This document shows, in pieces, positions 1 through 13,300 of a DNA stretch of 64,000 nucleotides. The notes beneath the pieces are model-generated. The model had not been told where the DNA came from, ran no database searches, and worked only from the letters and a program-made list of their open reading frames with translations. Origin of the DNA: Neodiprion pinetum (taxonomy: Eukaryota > Arthropoda > Insecta > Hymenoptera > Diprionidae). The stretch lies in assembly GCF_021155775.2 (NCBI RefSeq), contig NC_060232.1:11940251-12004250 (forward strand). Reading direction: 5' to 3'. The translations under genes were made by a program, and so were the position numbers. Numbering within the stretch: the first letter of the stretch is position 1; each line of letters starts with the position of its first letter.

Positions 1-763
1 ACCATCTATAGCTGCGTCCTCGATGACGTCTTTATATTCGATCTCCACTTCTCCATCTACATCTTTATATTCACCTTCCATAATCTCTTCACAGCTTTTA
101 AACACATCAGGATTTTCATTAGAATTTAGCAATTCCGGATTTTCGTTGGAATTTAAAATGTCTGTGTTTACTTCATCGTCCGTTGTATCTGTCGATTGCG
201 AAACCTTTTTCAAAACACTATCTACTAAATTTGATGCGAAACTTTTATTTTCATTTCCTTCGTGTATAGTCTGATGAATTGACAATGATTGAGGTCTGCT
301 TGCACGTGAATATGGAAACGTATTGGCTTCGCCAGCTGGAGTGTGAACCGCTGATATTTCAGTTTGCGTTGCAACACCGTTGTCCAACGTTGTGGGCTTT
401 GGTTGCATGTTAGACATACAGCGTTTTATTTCTGACATGGAGTCTTGCAATTGTTGTACCTGCAAATATAATAAAATAGCCGTAATCTTTCATCTGATAT
501 GCCTATATCTGCATATTTTACTCACTGCAATGCAAATACAATTGCCTACTTGTGAGTGCAGCAAAGTACACGTTTGGGCAAGGTTATTAACCACAACTGA
601 GTTAGCGTGTGACGTTCCTTCAACATCTCCACCAGTGTTCGATCCTGGCTGAAGACTGACTATTTTTTTCCAAAGTGCATTTATAGCTTGCATTTGTAAT
701 AATTGCAACTTATGCTCGCTTTCTAAAGCTGTTCTCGTTGCCTCCATGTCGGTCGATAATTTT
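1..763 (-). other. CEP97: CEP97 exons 11-12: charged C-terminal region, incomplete
   Basis: Exon 11 (526-763) is helical and Gln/Leu-rich. It ends at a strong GTGAGT donor, 525-520. Exon 12 starts at 459 after TTTGCAG and stays open for 153 codons to the window edge, so the stop codon lies outside. Exon 12 contains a short internal tandem repeat, two copies of an LNSNENPE/D unit (about 105-165), and a Glu/Asp-rich end. A weaker donor at 541 would shorten exon 11 by 15 nt. Confidence 0.8.
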
Positions 764-3700
764 CTGTTGACAGGTGTTTCAATACATTGAATTGTAAATC
801 GGAAAATGACCCTAACACATGAGTAATCTTCAGTAATTTCATTATCCAAAATTCAACGTTTGAACTTTTATACTTACTGAATGTATTTGTTTGTTCTCAT
901 CATTTCAATATTTTTTAATATATTGGTTGCTTTTTTATTCAGATTTCGGGTACGGTACCCTCGCCACAGTCTTTGTATGCAAATAGCTGCTTTCTCTGTT
1001 TGATCATCTAAAACAAATTATGTTGGGTAAAGAAGAATAGCCCTATTTAAGGTATATTTAACAAAAAGGTGCTAATGTGATGAAGATGTTTTACAATTAA
1101 AAACTTGTTTTTCTATGAAAAGAAATATTTTTCATTAAAACATGAGAGCATCAACACACATGTTCAATCAATCTTTCCACAACAGTATAGTCTAGTGTTT
1201 GTTATGAATCATTTTTATCTATTCATACCCTTATTGGTGTCCTCTTGACGCCGTTGATTTGCTCGGTGTCGAATTCCATCCAGCTTCGCCTGACAGACTT
1301 CGCTGTCTTCGTCGCTACTCATCGTTATGTTATTATCACCGTCACCGTCCTTACTTCGCCTACCTGGAGTAGGTCTCCCCCTTTCCGTAGCGCTTTTTGG
1401 CCTATTAATACTTCGGCCTAAGTTTGGTGAGCTTTTATTATTCCTTTTGATCGGTAATGTTTTACTTTGAACGTAATTATTTATTTTAACACTGTGTGGA
1501 CATTTTCCATTGGTATTAGTAATAACGGGCTTTGAAATGTTAGATTTTCCAATGTTGCAATTTGTTGCAGAGTTACTCTTTATTAAAGCATTGGTTTTAA
1601 GGACTCCCACATTTGTTTTGGCCATTGGATTAGGTGTAAAAGCAGTGGATACAGCTTTCCCTGCATTGTCCGGACATGGTTTCACGGGAATTGTAGTTTG
1701 AATTGGGGAATTCAATTTGCTAGGAGGCGTTTTTGGTAAAATACGTGAAAGACCTGACGGAGGTCTGAAATCTGGACTCATCAGCGATTCTGGTACCGGT
1801 AACAATTTTGTTGCTGCTTGCAAAGGACTGGAGGTTTCTGCAACAGTTTCATTAACATCAACACTGTGTTTTATGTTCGCTAAATTTTAATAAGATTATC
1901 TAGCAACTGACACGATTATTTTGAATGATGTTAAGAGAAGTTTAATGTATTCACCTTCGACCTGCAGTGAAGATTCGTTGTTATGTGTCATTTTGTGGCT
2001 CAGGCTATTGCTAAGCAAACTAGGGTCCAGACTTTGCGTCATCAGTACATCATCTCCTCCAAGAAGCGTGTGACCACTGTTAGATGTAGAATTAGGAGCA
2101 TGGCAAGACGATACCATAGCATCAGGGTGACAACCAGCTAATATTTGATCTGGCGATCTTATTCTCATAGATTTTCGTGACGAGCCTAACAAAAGGGAAT
2201 CTGTTTCAACTTTGGAAGATATCAGATTTTGAATACTGTATTAAAGTGCTTGGAAGACTTATGCTAGCTGAGCTAGCCGTTGTGTGCAAATGATAAATGT
2301 AATGGTAATCTTCTAGTCTGAACATTAATTTTGTTACCAAGCTTAGCTTTGTAAATTTTACCTAATTTACGTACTGCAGAAACAGTATTCTAGCCTACTA
2401 TGGCAATAATTGTCTTATATTTTTTAGATATATTTATAGAACTCTCAACACTGAGTTTTGAGTAGCAATAAATGAAAACGCATTAAATGTTATCCAAGCT
2501 TTGTGAAGTACAGTCTATACTTCAAATAAATAGAATCAAGAACCACTCAAACGTTGAGTCTGAGATTCCTGATCCTGGACATAACACATTGAGAATTATC
2601 TGATCAGGCTCGGATTTGCAGATAAATAAGCATTAGAATTTAAAATCTCAATTTGATGGCATATATTTTGCCTGAATATTTCGCGCTGAATTTATTTCAT
2701 ATTACAGGGTATACACGGCATTTTAAATTAATCAAATAACATGAATAGTGTCTTTTTGTGTGTTCTCACACACTGTTTGTTTGACCAGGATCGAGGGTTT
2801 TCTTTGCTAAGTTTAGGGAACTTGACACCTCGTTGGGAAGCTTCTATTAGTACAAATATGTATGCTACGCATATTGTATGTGATATTTATGAAGCAGAAT
2901 AATCTGATGAATATAGGTAATTTTAAATGCAATGTGACGTTGTGAATGCATTGTTTTCATATTGACAAGCATGATAATACCTCCAGTTCAATAGCAGTTT
3001 AGTGATCATTTTAGTTCCTAGTGATTTTGGGAAATCTATTTCTTTGTTATGCCGTAAACTTATGGCCATGCACTTTCGTGCATACAACCAAAACAATACT
3101 CTTTGTAAATGGCACAGAATAATATTAATAAGCTAAGTATAAGCAGCTGCTCAATGAAGACGAATACACTACAATATGCGACTTAATAATATTTGGCCAA
3201 CTTTAATATCTGTGTACCTTTGCAAGGTGAATAGCAGGCACAAAATTTTGCATCGTAATATTTTGGTGATTGTATAGTCTTTTCTTCGTAATAAGACAAC
3301 ATGGGTGCAACTGGAGAAAAAATGTATAATGAGTGTGCATGGCCAGTTGAGATTTTCTAAGAAAATATTATTACCTAATATGGATTGTCCAATACACAAC
3401 TTCCACTACATCGAACTATCTTATTTGACTTTTAAATAATCATGGTTCAAATATACATATTGACCTGGTAGTGGTCAGGTAGGGTAAGTTTTATACCCCA
3501 GCAGCCAGAAATTAAAGCTCATAGTTTAGAAATAGCAATTGCAACCACTTTCATAGCGTTTATTTCTACTTTCTAGAAAATAGAGAGCACGTCATGAATT
3601 GCCTGTGATCAGCTGGATCAGAGAATGAGTGCATTTAATCTTACTCGGGTATAATAACACATTACATATGCTATGAAGAAGTGTTTCAATAATGCTAAAT

Positions 3701-6700
3701 TTATTAATATGACCAGAGAATAATTACTGATAAAGAGAAACTACGCTATAGGAGGAACCAATTTAGAAAAATATTTTTTTTATCTACTTTGTGGTGAAAA
3801 TGGAGAGATCGGGTTTCATTGTAAGTAAATTTGTCGGTGAGGTGAAAATTTTGAATATTTAATTTTCCATGTTTCTGAAAATTATTCTATTGTTCTGAGA
3901 ATTTACTGAAAACATCCTGGTCTTTTTGTTCAACTCTTTCACATTTTTCACATACCTTAGATCTAATTATCAATATTTTTATTTCGTTAATAAATACTCA
4001 TCCATTGAAACACAGAAACACAGTTATTTTTATATCTGTCCAATATTAGAGTGTGTCAAAAAACTTAGGTCAAAATTAATCTCCCTTATTGCACGATCTT
4101 CCCTTATGAGAATATGTCTCCTGTATTACAATATTTACCAGACCATTTTTGAAATATTTTCAATACTTCCATTGCTCATAATTTTAAAAAGATTAATCTG
4201 AGAGAGAAATATACACAAGTTTACAAAGTTTGAAAGAGATCCTCGAGGACCGAAACGCCAGCATTTGATGTGCTGATACTGCTATGTATGATTTAATTTA
4301 CGTGGCATTATTGAGCCGTAATTTAGCATACGCTGAAGTGTATAATGATGGAGACATTCAAAAATAATTTGAAACCAGAGTCTATACGTCACTCCACTCC
4401 TGGGTTAGATACTAATGTGTGTAGGTGGGTGTGCGTGCACGCGTGTTAAATTTCTTTATGCCAAGAAGTAAAATGAAAATGATGTTAAACCTACCATCGT
4501 GTAAAACTCAATCAATAACAATATCTGAATTTCCAAACGATATCCTCCACAGCTTGGAAAGCAATTTCGTGATAACAAGAACAGAACTATGATTGACTTA
4601 AGAGTACAAGATGAATGTCGATATCCATGTACGCTACTTTAACAGAGAATCCATGTATGTCGTGTTTTTAAAATCAGGCTTACCAGGTCGTCTTGGCGAG
4701 CTTGTCCTGTTTGTGTTAAGTCTGCGTCTAGCTGCTGGTGATGGACTCATACCAACGCTACTCAAACTGTGCACACTACCAGAGTCGCTTTGTTGGTTCA
4801 ACTGTTGCTGATGATGCTGCGCTTTACTTAGAATCAATCGGAGTTTACGGTCTGCTTCATTTTCAAGGGACTCACCCGACAGAGGACAGACCGAAGCAAG
4901 GTAATGTGAGAGTAGTGTATGCTCACCAACCCGAAACTGCCTGCCACGCCCCTGTGAATAAAGCCACTCTGCTTTCAGGCTGAGTGGACAATGATTGTAA
5001 AGATATTTGTATCATTGTTCAATTGGTAAACATTGTTTCTGTTTAATGGTGTTGATTATTTGATAATGTCAAGTGCAAGTCCGGCACAAGCCAAATCGTA
5101 GTGGTTTTCAAAATAGATCGTTATGGAGATGACAAAAGTCATTACGGATGCTTCCACAAATAGAATAAGATTGTAATAAAGATTTCATGTATGAATGGCT
5201 TTTATGTATTCTATTATTGGGAGAATATTCTTGTTAGGTACTTAGGGAATTTGTAATTGATGTAAGCTTGTTTTAAATATATAGCACGTACGGCGAGAAG
5301 AAAAGTGTGTATGTGAATAATATTTCAAAACAATACTCACCTCTCAATTGGATCCACAGCATAGCCGTCAATTGATTTCAGACTCATACACCAATTGATA
5401 ACAAATGGACGATAGTCAAATCCACTATAAACTATTGATTAAAGAATAATAAACTAGTGATAGAATACTAAATGTAATATAAAACCAAGTTTTAATGTTT
5501 TAGACAGATTCATCAGTCAGAAATATCCTTCACTAAATGTTTGTTTAGAAAACAATAGCAAAGCGTAGTTTCTAATACTTAAGGTACATTAATCAGACTC
5601 CGTACATTACTAGGAAATCGATGTGTGGTTTCTGACAACACACTTACTCCTCTCAAATTGGAAAAGTTGAGTAAAGTTTCGATTGATGTTAATAAAGATA
5701 TTACAATGTTAATACGAATACTAATAAATTCGTACAAAAATGATCCTATGATTTTTGTGCAAGATTATCAACTATTGAAAGAACAGGCATGATCACGTTT
5801 TTGAATATTGATTTAACTGTATACACAATTAATAGATGGTTTTTTAGAGTCTGAAGGTCCGGAGTGATAATATTTCTATACGATTCGAATTGATTTTCAA
5901 TAATTACTGAAAGAGTAACTTAGAGTATTAAGTTTGATACAAAATTTAAAAATTGGCAATGGATGATCTAGCTGAATATAGACACATTTTTATTTTTGGC
6001 TGTAAAATTATTACTTGTTAAAAAGGATACATACTGTTACCTGTCATACTGACACAAGGGTTGTTAGCAATTGAAAAATTGACTAAATTTGTTAAATTAG
6101 CCAAGTGTGACATCTCATTCAAATCCGTTATATTATTGTTAGCCAATGTCAAAGTTTCTAAACATCCAGGTAAATAACGTTCGCACTGTCGCAACGTTAC
6201 TATACGATTATTGTGCAAAAATAATTCCTAAAAATCATTTCATCCATTTATTTACGATTATCTTGAAGATGAAAATAATTGTTGAGTCACGTGTGTTAGA
6301 AATAGGAAAGATGAATTTTGGTCTGTAATTTTTCTAATAGCATCAAATTTCTCGTAAAACGACTTTTCTTGGAAGTGAGTTTCAGAGGGCAAGTTTTTAG
6401 AATTTCATACAAAAAAACACTAGGTTTAAATTGCACATGACACTACATAGTGTTGATAACAGACAACTACATGCAATTACTAATGGCTTACTTTGTGATA
6501 TGGATCTAGCTGTGTTTCTTTAACATAGTGTGCATAAGCGAGCAACGTTTTTCACGATTCGGTACGCTTGCCAGGTTGAATTTTTGTAATATTTAATATT
6601 GCTCGGTGATTTTCATTGATGTTGTAAACTACATTTTGATGAAATATCAATAGTAACTAAAGTAGCTAACTTTCATATTTTCAACAATAATTGTAAGATA

Positions 6701-9011
6701 TCTTTTTACACTTCACACAACACCAAATGAATGTATTGTATACTTCATATTGATTGGGAATGAAAGTGGAGATATAGCCAAGCAATATGGCACAAAGAGG
6801 TGAAGGGCGATTATCAGATGGTTTTAGGTAAATTACACGAACCTAAAGGTGGAGAGAGCTTTGTGCAACCCGAGTGGCTCTTATTTTTTACAATGGGGTA
6901 ATACATAGTACAAAAAATACTATACTTGAAATATTTCAAAATAACCTACACATCCAGAAAAGCAGTAAATTTCCCACTACCAGATGTCAGAATAGGTATC
7001 ACATTTTCGTTACCAATTAAATATGTCTAGTAGTAATATTCAAGTTCATTAAAATTGGTTAAAAATGATACGGGTGTGCAAGAAAAAACATTACAAAATT
7101 AACAAGGGCTAGGATCCAAAAAAAATTACCTTTAAACATCGTAGGTACGAGATGTCTGATAGATGACTAATACTGTTCTCTGACAAATCCAGATGCTCCA
7201 ATTTTGTGTTTGTGTGTAAATGTTCGATGGACTGCAAAATAAAAAAAAATAAAAAATACATGAATTAATTTGTGGTACCGCCTCTATTATTGAAAATTGG
7301 TGACGAACCTGCGAATTATTTACGAAAAAATAATAAAGTTATATTTCTAACGTGAAACTCCTGCTAAATATAGTGTTAATCATCAGTTAATCCAATTTTA
7401 CCTTTATATTATTACCAGCGAGGCAGAGAGTTTGTAAATTGCTCATGTCCTTAATGCCCTCTATAGTGAGAATGCCATTATTTGCCAGATTCAGTGTTAC
7501 AAGATTGTGTAGCTTGGAAACTCCATACATTCGTAATAACTGGTTTCTTACGATCGATAGCTGAAAGTTTCAAATTGTGTTAATGTTCTTCGAAATTATA
7601 TCTCTGATATTAATTACATGATAGAGAAACAGGAATGAAATTAATATTTATAAAAAAGAAAGTAAAAAAATGAATTAAATATGTGCGAATAATGTAAGTA
7701 CTTTTTGAAACTTTTGAAGTCACTAATATTCTAAATATAATCAAATCTGCATAGGTATTGTTTGTAAAGTCTATTTCAATGTTTCGAATTCTTCAACTGT
7801 CCGGACTTTGTAATACGAATAAATTTAGTGACACAGAGTTGCTACAATGTTTCATTTTCGATACTTTGTTATTCCTGCACATTTAAACAAATATTATGGT
7901 TCACAATTTTCGATCTTAGTTTCCAAGCTTATAACAAAACATATCTCAGATGCCAAGGAAATAAGATCTCAAACCCAGCTTTGTTTTGACAGGATATAAA
8001 ATTAATTAACATAATTTTCTCTCGGAAGAAGTGATTTAGAAAAATGTTTTGCTCGATGAATTGTTTATTGAATAGTTACTATACAGTGTAAAGTAGAAGA
8101 ATTTCAAAATCGAACCTTTTGCTAATCTAGTGGAGAGTTTATACTTCATTAAAATAATAAGCATTAAACTGTATCGCGTTATCGTATTCAAAATAAGTTT
8201 GGTATGCTATGCTGCTAACTTTGACTTGAGCTCTAGCTGTTAGCCTGTGTGTTAATCGACTATAAACATCAACATTTAATAAAAATAAATAGGTATCAAT
8301 TTAAATTTAAACATCATAAAGCGAAACTTTCAATTGTTGAGCTTCTTTGTACTTTTTCAACCAATTTCAGCGTGTGTGGCCACTATTTTTGGCTGTAGCT
8401 TCAACGGGATTTGAACATTGAAAATATTAAGGTGTCTTTAAGGAACTGCCAAAAATTTTTCTATAGATAGATAGAAATCTCTGAGCTTTCCAGGTTGTTC
8501 AGGTTTTCTATCTTATATTCGAAGTATGAAACTGGCAAGAAGTGACAGCTTCAATTACCTTGGTAATTTTGTTGTATGAGTCAAGATTATCCAAACGCTG
8601 TATTTCATTATCGTCAACAATTAGGGTATTGATGTCTGCATCCGATGGACATCTGCTCAATTTCTTTAGTCCCTGTCCACTCAGATCCAACGTATCGCAG
8701 ACAAGAGATTCTGTAAAATATTTCTGTACATTAATCATTTGTTCACTGTTTGAATGTTGTACTAATTAAAGTTTTCAAACAGAATCAGGCTGGGGTGCAG
8801 AATAGAAAATAGCAATACGTCAAAAGTGACAGCGCGAAAATATCATGAATTACTGTCAGTTTGAGAATTAGCACGCGGCAACATTGCACTTCGAAATTGA
8901 TAAGCTTAAGTTTTTTTAGAATTCGCATTGTCGTATTCGCAATTTCTAAATTAACACGTTAAACCTTGATTACGGTAAACGAAAATACATTAACTAACCC
9001 GTGGACGCCAT
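1..9011 (-). CDS. CEP97: CEP97 orthologue (centrosomal protein of 97 kDa), 12 exons, 3' end outside window
   Basis: CEP97 is a centriolar protein that works with CP110 to cap centrioles and restrain cilium assembly (family knowledge). I assembled it by hand from open frames with matching splice phases: exons 8999-9011 (ATG), 8559-8710, 7402-7560, 7130-7231, 6041-6227, 5341-5431, 4684-4979, 1955-2200, 1229-1879, 878-1007, 526-763 and 1-459. Every junction is GT-AG and keeps frame, giving 908 codons before the left edge. Order of domains: leucine-rich repeats (about residues 15-205), a conserved cap and signature region (205-290), a long Ser/Pro-rich linker (about 300-630), an IQ motif (about 640-660) and a charged, probably coiled-coil tail. 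The acceptor of the 1955-2200 exon is the least certain; 2200 was chosen for phase. The identification is strong because the cap and IQ parts match the family. Confidence 0.9.
878..1007 (-). other. CEP97: CEP97 exon 10: IQ calmodulin-binding motif
   Basis: The exon carries AAICIQRLWRGYRTRN, a clear IQ motif (IQxxxRGxxxR type). In this family the IQ motif is associated with calmodulin binding. Acceptor TTTAG ends at 1008 and donor GTAAGT starts at 877. Both flanking junctions restore frame: phase 1 in, phase 2 out. Confidence 0.87.
4684..4979 (-). other. CEP97: CEP97 exon 7: family signature region
   Basis: This exon encodes LKAEWLYSQGRGRQFRVGEH followed by an LASVCPL segment and a Gln/His-rich helix. 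The order WLYSQGxGR...YLAxVCPL is the part of CEP97 that I recognise most clearly from vertebrate proteins. It then enters a Ser/Pro/Arg-rich linker. The donor is GTAAGC at 4683. The next intron, 2201-4683, is the longest of the gene at 2.5 kb; I see no exon or recognisable repeat in it. Confidence 0.88.
5341..9011 (-). other. CEP97: CEP97 exons 1-6: leucine-rich-repeat domain and cap
   Basis: Six exons encode LRR units with the LxxLxLxxNxL pattern, for example LVTLNLANNGI (exon 3), LEHLDLSENSI (exon 4) and LETLTLANNNI (exon 5). The 13-nt first exon encodes Met-Ala-Ser-Thr and joins exon 2 across a split GAA codon; the donor is GTTAGT at 8998. Exon 6 begins at 5431, using the upstream of two nearby AGs, because only that choice keeps frame into GFDYRPFVINWCMSLKSIDG, which resembles the LRR cap of vertebrate CEP97. 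Introns are 8711-8998, 7561-8558, 7232-7401, 6228-7129 and 5432-6040. Confidence 0.88.
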
Positions 9012-10371
9012 GATGAACACAATAAATTGGCACGAAATCTATAAACGCTGTAAACTGGCAGACGCCGCAAATATGGCGTCTGCTCCGTAATACCACTGCA
9101 TTCTGGGAAACTGCTTTCGTGTATTCCGAAATATACTTCCAGTAAGACTTTCTGTATAAAGTTTCACCAATGCTACTTCTTTCCCTTGTTCGTGCGCTGT
9201 GAGGCGGGCTCGTTCGAATATTTTCCAGTCAACGTTTAAAGGCTCGAAAGAGGTTGCAAACTGCCGTAGTCGACGTTTTATTCTTCAATTCAATATCTTT
9301 AGGAAAATCCTTGATAGAGTCGTAAGCAAAGTAATAAAGTTTATCAGAAGAAATATACTTTCGAGAAAAGTTGTAGAAAGTCTACGGTATTTTTTTTTTG
9401 TAATCGAATCATTTCTTTATTTTAGGAGTTTTTTAGGCGTAGCCAAATGAAGTCTTTGCAAATTTCATTCTTATGTTTCGTTTTATCTGATGATGAAAAA
9501 TTGAAACCTATTTTACACGCCAAGTGAAGAAAGCGTTGATGGAAAGTATATGATGGAATGAATTGAAATAAAATATGTGATATTTTGAGTAAACTAAAAT
9601 ATATTTGTTCAGATATCATGTATTAATTCTTTTCTGAGACTCTTGGGATTTTTGAAGTTGACGTTTTGACGAGGCGCATGCGTCACGAATATAAACTTAT
9701 AAATAATCGACTATGGTCAAATCATGGTTAACAGTAGAATTTTAAATTTTCCGTAAACTATAAATGTTGAATATCCCCGTGCTCGGAGGCGTTGTCGGGG
9801 GTAAAACGCTCATTTGTCACGTACATTTAAAATCCAATACATTGTATACGGCGATTGCGCACAAAAATTTACATCGAATCACGACAATATTCGCATTAAA
9901 TTTAAGCGGGCTAGAAGTGAGATTTAAGACGTGACATTTGCGCTGAATGTATCTGTAGAGTAGATCGACTTCAAAATCAGACGCAGATGTAACGGCAACG
10001 ATGCAACAGCTAGTTGTGACGTTTTATGAACCAGAAAATTAGCGCTGATAAGTGAAAGTTGGGAAAAAAAATGCAGACAGCATTTGACAGCGCACCGGCG
10101 AGCGGGTCATTTGTATGCTACTCTGGCTAGTTTGCAGACTCACACAGCTGGCACGAGCCGTTTTCGTAACGTATTATTAAATTTGTCGAACTTTTTGGGC
10201 TTCTTAGAATCCTATAAAACAGTGTAATTCGGCATCAGCATTGAACGGGTACAGGTAAGGGAAAATTATTTTTGGTTACATTTTTAGCACATTTTCATGT
10301 TCGAATGTGTACATCGGTTGCAGAATACTCGTCACGTGCCTATGTTTTGAAAAGTAGAAAACTTCTGCGAA
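9012..10371. promoter_or_regulatory. Head-to-head intergenic region of CEP97 and POLG
   Basis: This 1.36-kb stretch separates the divergent start codons of CEP97 and POLG and must hold both promoters. Near CEP97 (9061-9115) there is an ATGGCG element and a TTCTGGGAA element, reminiscent of YY1-type and ZNF143/Staf-type sites. At 9674-9682 there is a near-palindromic GCGCATGCG. A GTAAGG donor at 10255 and a TTGCAG acceptor ending at 10323 suggest a 69-bp intron in the POLG 5' untranslated region, followed by a CACGTG at 10333-10338. These are motif readings only. The short open frames here look like chance. Confidence 0.45.
9674..9682. promoter_or_regulatory. NRF1-like palindromic site upstream of POLG
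   Basis: GCGCATGCG matches the core of the NRF1 (insect Ewg) recognition palindrome. NRF1-type factors control many nuclear genes for mitochondrial functions, which would suit POLG. It lies about 700 bp before the POLG start codon. It is a single short match and could be chance. Confidence 0.3.
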
Positions 10372-13300
10372 ATGAAGGGAAAAATTCAGTTGCTCAACAG
10401 TTGTATAACGCGTAGTTACGCTCAAAGTAATTCTACCGCCGGTCCTAAGCGGGCAAGTAAACAATTTTCCAAAAAGTTGATCAAGCTGAAAAAATCAAAG
10501 GATTTGAAACCTAACCAAACATCTTTAACCTCAAACTACGAAACTCGCGAGGCCCAGAATGTCTCCGTTGAATCTCGAATTGAAAAACCATCCTTAACAC
10601 GTGTTAACGAACTCAATATGCAAATGCTATCCAAAGGTCTGTATGAACAATTGTTTAAAAATGATTCGATCCATCGCCCGTCCGAGCAGGAGCTTGCAAC
10701 TCTGAAGAAGGATTTAAACAAATTTGGAATAAACGTTGAGGACTCGACACGTCTAGAAGACGTTTTAATGAAGCTGCCAACCTTGGAAGGTAAGAATTTA
10801 GAAGAGCATTTTTACAATATTGGAAAAGCACAGGTCGAACCCTATCTGAAGATAATAAATAACATCGTGAAAGAGATTCCGGAGATGCCGAAAGAGTGGA
10901 TTTTCCAAGATGGTTGGACCAGATATACGGACACAGGCGCGGATAGGGTTGATTATCCTTTGGAAACGGGCCTCGTATTTGACGTAGAAGTTTGCATGAA
11001 TGCCGGACCTCTTCCTACACTGGCCACAGCTGTCAGCCAGAAAGCCTGGTACAGTTGGGCATCCAAGTCGTTGGTAGACGGAAGTAACATGCCAGCCGGG
11101 AGTCGAAAGTTTACTACAGATATGCTGATACCGTTGGAGAGTAGTCGCACGCAATATGGTGGAAAATTGAACGATCTACAAAATATGCCAAAGATTGTAG
11201 TCGGACACAATGTTTCATACGACAGGGCAAGAATCAAAGAGCAGTATTGGCTCAATTGTACTGGTACGAGGTTCGTTGATACAATGTCTATGCACGCTTG
11301 TGTCAGCGGTGTGACCAGCTATCAAAGAGCTGTATTGAAAGCCAACAAACCAAATTTGAACGATGAAGAATGGAGGCGTTGCAGCTCGATGAATGGCTTG
11401 GCTGACGTACATGAATTGTACTGTGGTGAGAAATTGAGCAAGAAGATGAGGGATGTTTTTGTCGAAGGGACGTTGTCTGAAATCCGAGATAAATTCCAAG
11501 AGTTAACTACGTATTGTGCTTTGGATGTTGAAGCGACACACAGAGTTTTACAAAAGTTGTTTCCAATGTTTGAAGAAAGATTTCCTCACCCAGTTACACT
11601 TGCTGGTATGTTGGAACTGGGCACCGCATATCTACCTGTAAACTCAAACTGGGAGCGATATTTAGAAGAATCTGAGCTGACGTATGAAGATTTGAATAAT
11701 GAGACCAAGCATACATTAGCAAAAAAAGCTGATGAGACATGTAAGCTTTTGCATAACGAAGATTATAAAAGGGACCTTTGGATGTGGGACGAAGACTGGA
11801 GTACACAGTCGATAAAATTGAAGTCTTCGCTGTCTAAGGCCAAATTGAGAGAAATCGAAGAGATAAAATCTAAGGAAACGAAGGAATTGTCGGATATAGA
11901 AAAGTACCTCACTGATGGTGAAGATGAAGTCGATTCTCTAGAAGAGAAATTTGCATATCTTAAAGATACTAAATATCTCTTACCTGCTCGGATGCCTCAT
12001 AAACCAGGTTATCCAGCCTGGTACAGGAAATTGTGCCCTAAGAGAGGTGACGCAGATTGGGCTCCGCATCCACAGAATATAAGCACAACCATGCAAATAA
12101 CTCCAAAGCTGTTGAGGTTATCTTGGGAAAATTATCCTTTACATTACATCAAAGAACATGGATGGGGCTTTTTAGTACCTTATAATAATGAGCCGGATGT
12201 TGAAACAAAATTACCATTGAAAGAATTATTTGAACAATGCCCGTTGTTGAACAGCGGTGATAGGGACAGTGATACAGATTATTTGATGCAAAATCTTAGA
12301 GCTGAAGTACAGGATGATTTGGGTAAAACTGAATTTTGGAGACATAAAAAGGTCACACATCCAGCCGAGCACGTCTACAAAGGCACTGGAGTTTGGTGCA
12401 ACATCGACATAGATGGCTGCTGTTGGTTCTTCAAGCTGCCGCACAAAGATGGAAAGTCGCACAATGTTGGAAATCCACTAGCAAAAGATTTTCTGAATAA
12501 ATTTTCAGAGAATATTTTGACTGGTCCTGATTCGAGTGCACAAAAAGTTTTGAAAATAGCTAGGATGCTCTCATATTGGCGGAACAATAGAGCAAGAATA
12601 TTTTCGCAGACAGTTATATGGCTCAATAAACGAGACATGCCACCTGAATCGAGGAACCTACCGCAAGACGATTTGTTTATCAATCACGATTCGACCTACA
12701 TGCAGTACGGAGCAATTGTACCGCAAGTTGTCGTTTCTGGTACCTTGACTCGTAGAGCTATCGAATCAACTTGGATGACTGCGTCGAATGCTCACATAGA
12801 ACGTGTTGGCTCCGAGTTACGTGCAATGATACAAGCACCACCTGGATACAACATTGTCGGTGCTGACGTAGACTCACAGGAACTTTGGATAGCTTCTGTT
12901 CTTGGAGATGCATACCGTGCTCAGATTCATGGTGCTACACCTTTTGGTCGGATGACATTGATTGGTAGTAAAACAAACGGGACGGACATGCACAGCGTAA
13001 CGGCAAAGGCTGTTGGAATATCGAGAGATCATGCAAAAGTAATAAATTATGCGAGGATATATGGCGCTGGTCAAAAATTTGCCACTGGATTGTTGAAGCA
13101 GTTTAATCCTTCGATGCCAGAAACAGAAGCTATTTCAAAAGCTCAGAAAATGTTCACCATGACAAAAGGAAAGCGTGTTTTTCGATTGAAACCAGAATAC
13201 ATCGGCAAAGATATCGAGGACGTACCTTTTTCCAGCTATAATGCCTTCAGGATAGCACAACTTCATGGGAAAACCATTCATGAGATGTTTGGAAATAGTA

